Below, one piece after another: positions 59,491 to 60,330 of a DNA stretch of 60,330 bases. The position numbers and the translations under genes are program-made. A model generated the notes under the pieces. That model searched no databases. It saw only the letters and a program-made list of their open reading frames with translations, and was not told where the DNA came from. Within the stretch, counting starts at the first letter, position 1, and every line of letters begins with the position of its first letter. The stretch comes from an uncultured Oscillospiraceae bacterium (GTDB taxonomy: Bacteria > Bacillota > Clostridia > Oscillospirales > Oscillospiraceae): positions 1 through 60,330 of the forward strand of contig CALXDU010000002.1 of NCBI GenBank assembly GCA_944387145.1, written 5' to 3'.

Positions 59491-59580
59491 GTGCGTTGCC
59501 ATCCTTTGCGCCCAATCAAGCCTGGTGTCAAACTTGCTCCAGGCTTTTGCCATGCAATTTCTAAAATCAGGAGGTTTCCT

Positions 59581-60330
59581 ATGAGTACACCAGAAAATGT
59601 CCAGCATCTGGCCCAGCAAATGGTTTCCATTGCCAAGCAGGCGGGACAGTTTATTGCGCAGCAGGAAGTCCACACCGTCACCGAAAAGGGCGGCGCTGCC
59701 AATGTGGTGACCAACATTGATGTCAAGTCCCAGCACCTGCTGATGAAAGCGTGTGAAGCCTGTCTGCCCGGAAGCAGCTTTTTGGCCGAGGAAGAAGGCC
59801 AGCAGCACATCGGCGACGGCTTTACCTGGGTCATTGACCCCATCGACGGCACCACCAATTACCTCTACGGTGCCCGGCACAGCTGCATTTCCCTGGCTTT
59901 GTACTACCGCAAGCAGGGCCTCATCGGCGTGGTATATAACCCCTATCGGGACGAGTGCTTCCTGGGCATCCAGGGTCAGGGCAGCTGGTGCAATGGTAAA
60001 CCCATTCATGTCAGCAGCCACGGTTTTTCCGAAGCACTGGTGATGGTGGGCACTGCTCCCTATGACAAGTCCCAGGCGGATACCATTTTTGACATTATCA
60101 AGGAACTGTTCCTGGAAACCCGGGACATCCGCAGAAGCGGCAGCGCCGCTCTGGATCTATGCGATCTGGCCTGCGGTCGGGTGGATGCGTTCTATGAGCA
60201 TACGCTCCAGCCCTGGGACTACGGCGCAGGGCGAATCATTCTGGAAAATGCCCAGGGCAAAATCGAGCCTATGACCGCTTCTGCCTTTGATGAACTCAGG
60301 CCCACCGGCGTAATCTGCTCCAACGGCGTC
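59581..60330 (+). CDS. Inositol monophosphatase family protein (cut by the window end)
   Basis: The 250 residues present are a Mg-dependent IMPase-type phosphatase: FLAEEEG (metal-binding Glu pair), VIDPIDGTTNYLYGARHS (core motif), GVVYNPYRDECFLG, IRRSGSAALDLCDLACGRVD and the C-terminal QPWDYGAGRIILENAQG metal ligand. Only the last few residues are missing. It hydrolyses myo-inositol phosphates or related sugar phosphates. AGGAGG precedes the ATG at 59581. Confidence 0.93.
   Translation, partial: MSTPENVQHLAQQMVSIAKQAGQFIAQQEVHTVTEKGGAANVVTNIDVKSQHLLMKACEACLPGSSFLAEEEGQQHIGDGFTWVIDPIDGTTNYLYGARHSCISLALYYRKQGLIGVVYNPYRDECFLGIQGQGSWCNGKPIHVSSHGFSEALVMVGTAPYDKSQADTIFDIIKELFLETRDIRRSGSAALDLCDLACGRVDAFYEHTLQPWDYGAGRIILENAQGKIEPMTASAFDELRPTGVICSNGV

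Noticed and set aside
1..60330. CRISPR array, rRNA operon, intact insertion sequence or prophage
   Set aside because: No regularly spaced repeats, rRNA segments, transposase or phage structural genes were seen.

Overview
The window looks like chromosome of a moderately GC-rich anaerobic Firmicute, most likely a gut Clostridia of the Oscillospiraceae/Ruminococcaceae type. The signs are a T-box leader, a THF riboswitch, a hybrid-cluster protein, 4Fe-4S oxidoreductases, lipoprotein-anchored ABC binding proteins, LexA with a Firmicute-like layout, and strong TTGACA-N16/17-TATAAT promoters. No rRNA, CRISPR array, intact insertion sequence or replication origin was seen.

Layout. 1-4.2 kb is an accessory island: an N-terminally shortened radical SAM gene, an HNH nuclease and an AbiEi/AbiEii type IV toxin-antitoxin pair with its own promoter. 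4.7-11.1 kb holds a SWIM/SNF2 helicase, a C69 dipeptidase, a Fic-fold protein with a degenerate motif, and an MBOAT gene remnant. 11.7-17.2 kb is one operon: an NRAMP-like transporter that seems to have lost its first helices, then pxpB-pxpC-accB-accC-pxpA. A tiny orphan transcription unit (17.4-17.55 kb) follows. 17.5-22.9 kb (minus) is a polar amino-acid ABC operon with an attenuator-like leader, ending in a cytidylate-kinase-like gene and a FUSC-HAD fusion. 23-28 kb carries a MATE pump, a small XRE regulator with twin operators, a ZIP transporter, an aldo/keto reductase and a glycosyltransferase. 28.4-31.5 kb holds two polytopic surface-polysaccharide proteins. 31.6-34.6 kb holds hcp, its iron-sulfur partner and a divergently placed, frameshifted Crp/Fnr regulator.

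34.7-38.4 kb is a decaying hemicellulose/sugar locus: a permease-YesL chimera, half of a sugar-binding protein abutting the tail of a GH51 arabinofuranosidase in opposite orientation, and a GH31 gene with several frameshifts and a stop. 38.4-45.7 kb (minus) is an oligopeptide ABC operon oppABCDF plus a small membrane protein. Its OppC subunit carries a complete seven-repeat RCC1-like beta-propeller inserted in the first extracytoplasmic loop. This is the most unusual structure in the window.

46-49.4 kb contains a second MATE pump, an ATC-hydrolase-like protein, a ferritin-like protein and lexA. 49.4-52.6 kb is a tryptophan ABC transporter (trpXYZ-type) behind a T-box whose specifier can be read as UGG. 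52.6-56.5 kb has an ECF sigma/anti-sigma pair and pseudouridine catabolism genes psuK-psuG. 56.5-58.7 kb is folT-folC under a THF riboswitch with a downstream terminator. tRNA-Gln and tRNA-Lys, a four-helix-bundle protein and an inositol-monophosphatase gene running off the window complete it.

Functionally, most of the window is uptake and salvage (amino acids, peptides, tryptophan, folate, pseudouridine, 5-oxoproline), with defence and stress modules in between and clear gene decay in the sugar locus. All calls come from reading the sequence; no database search was run.
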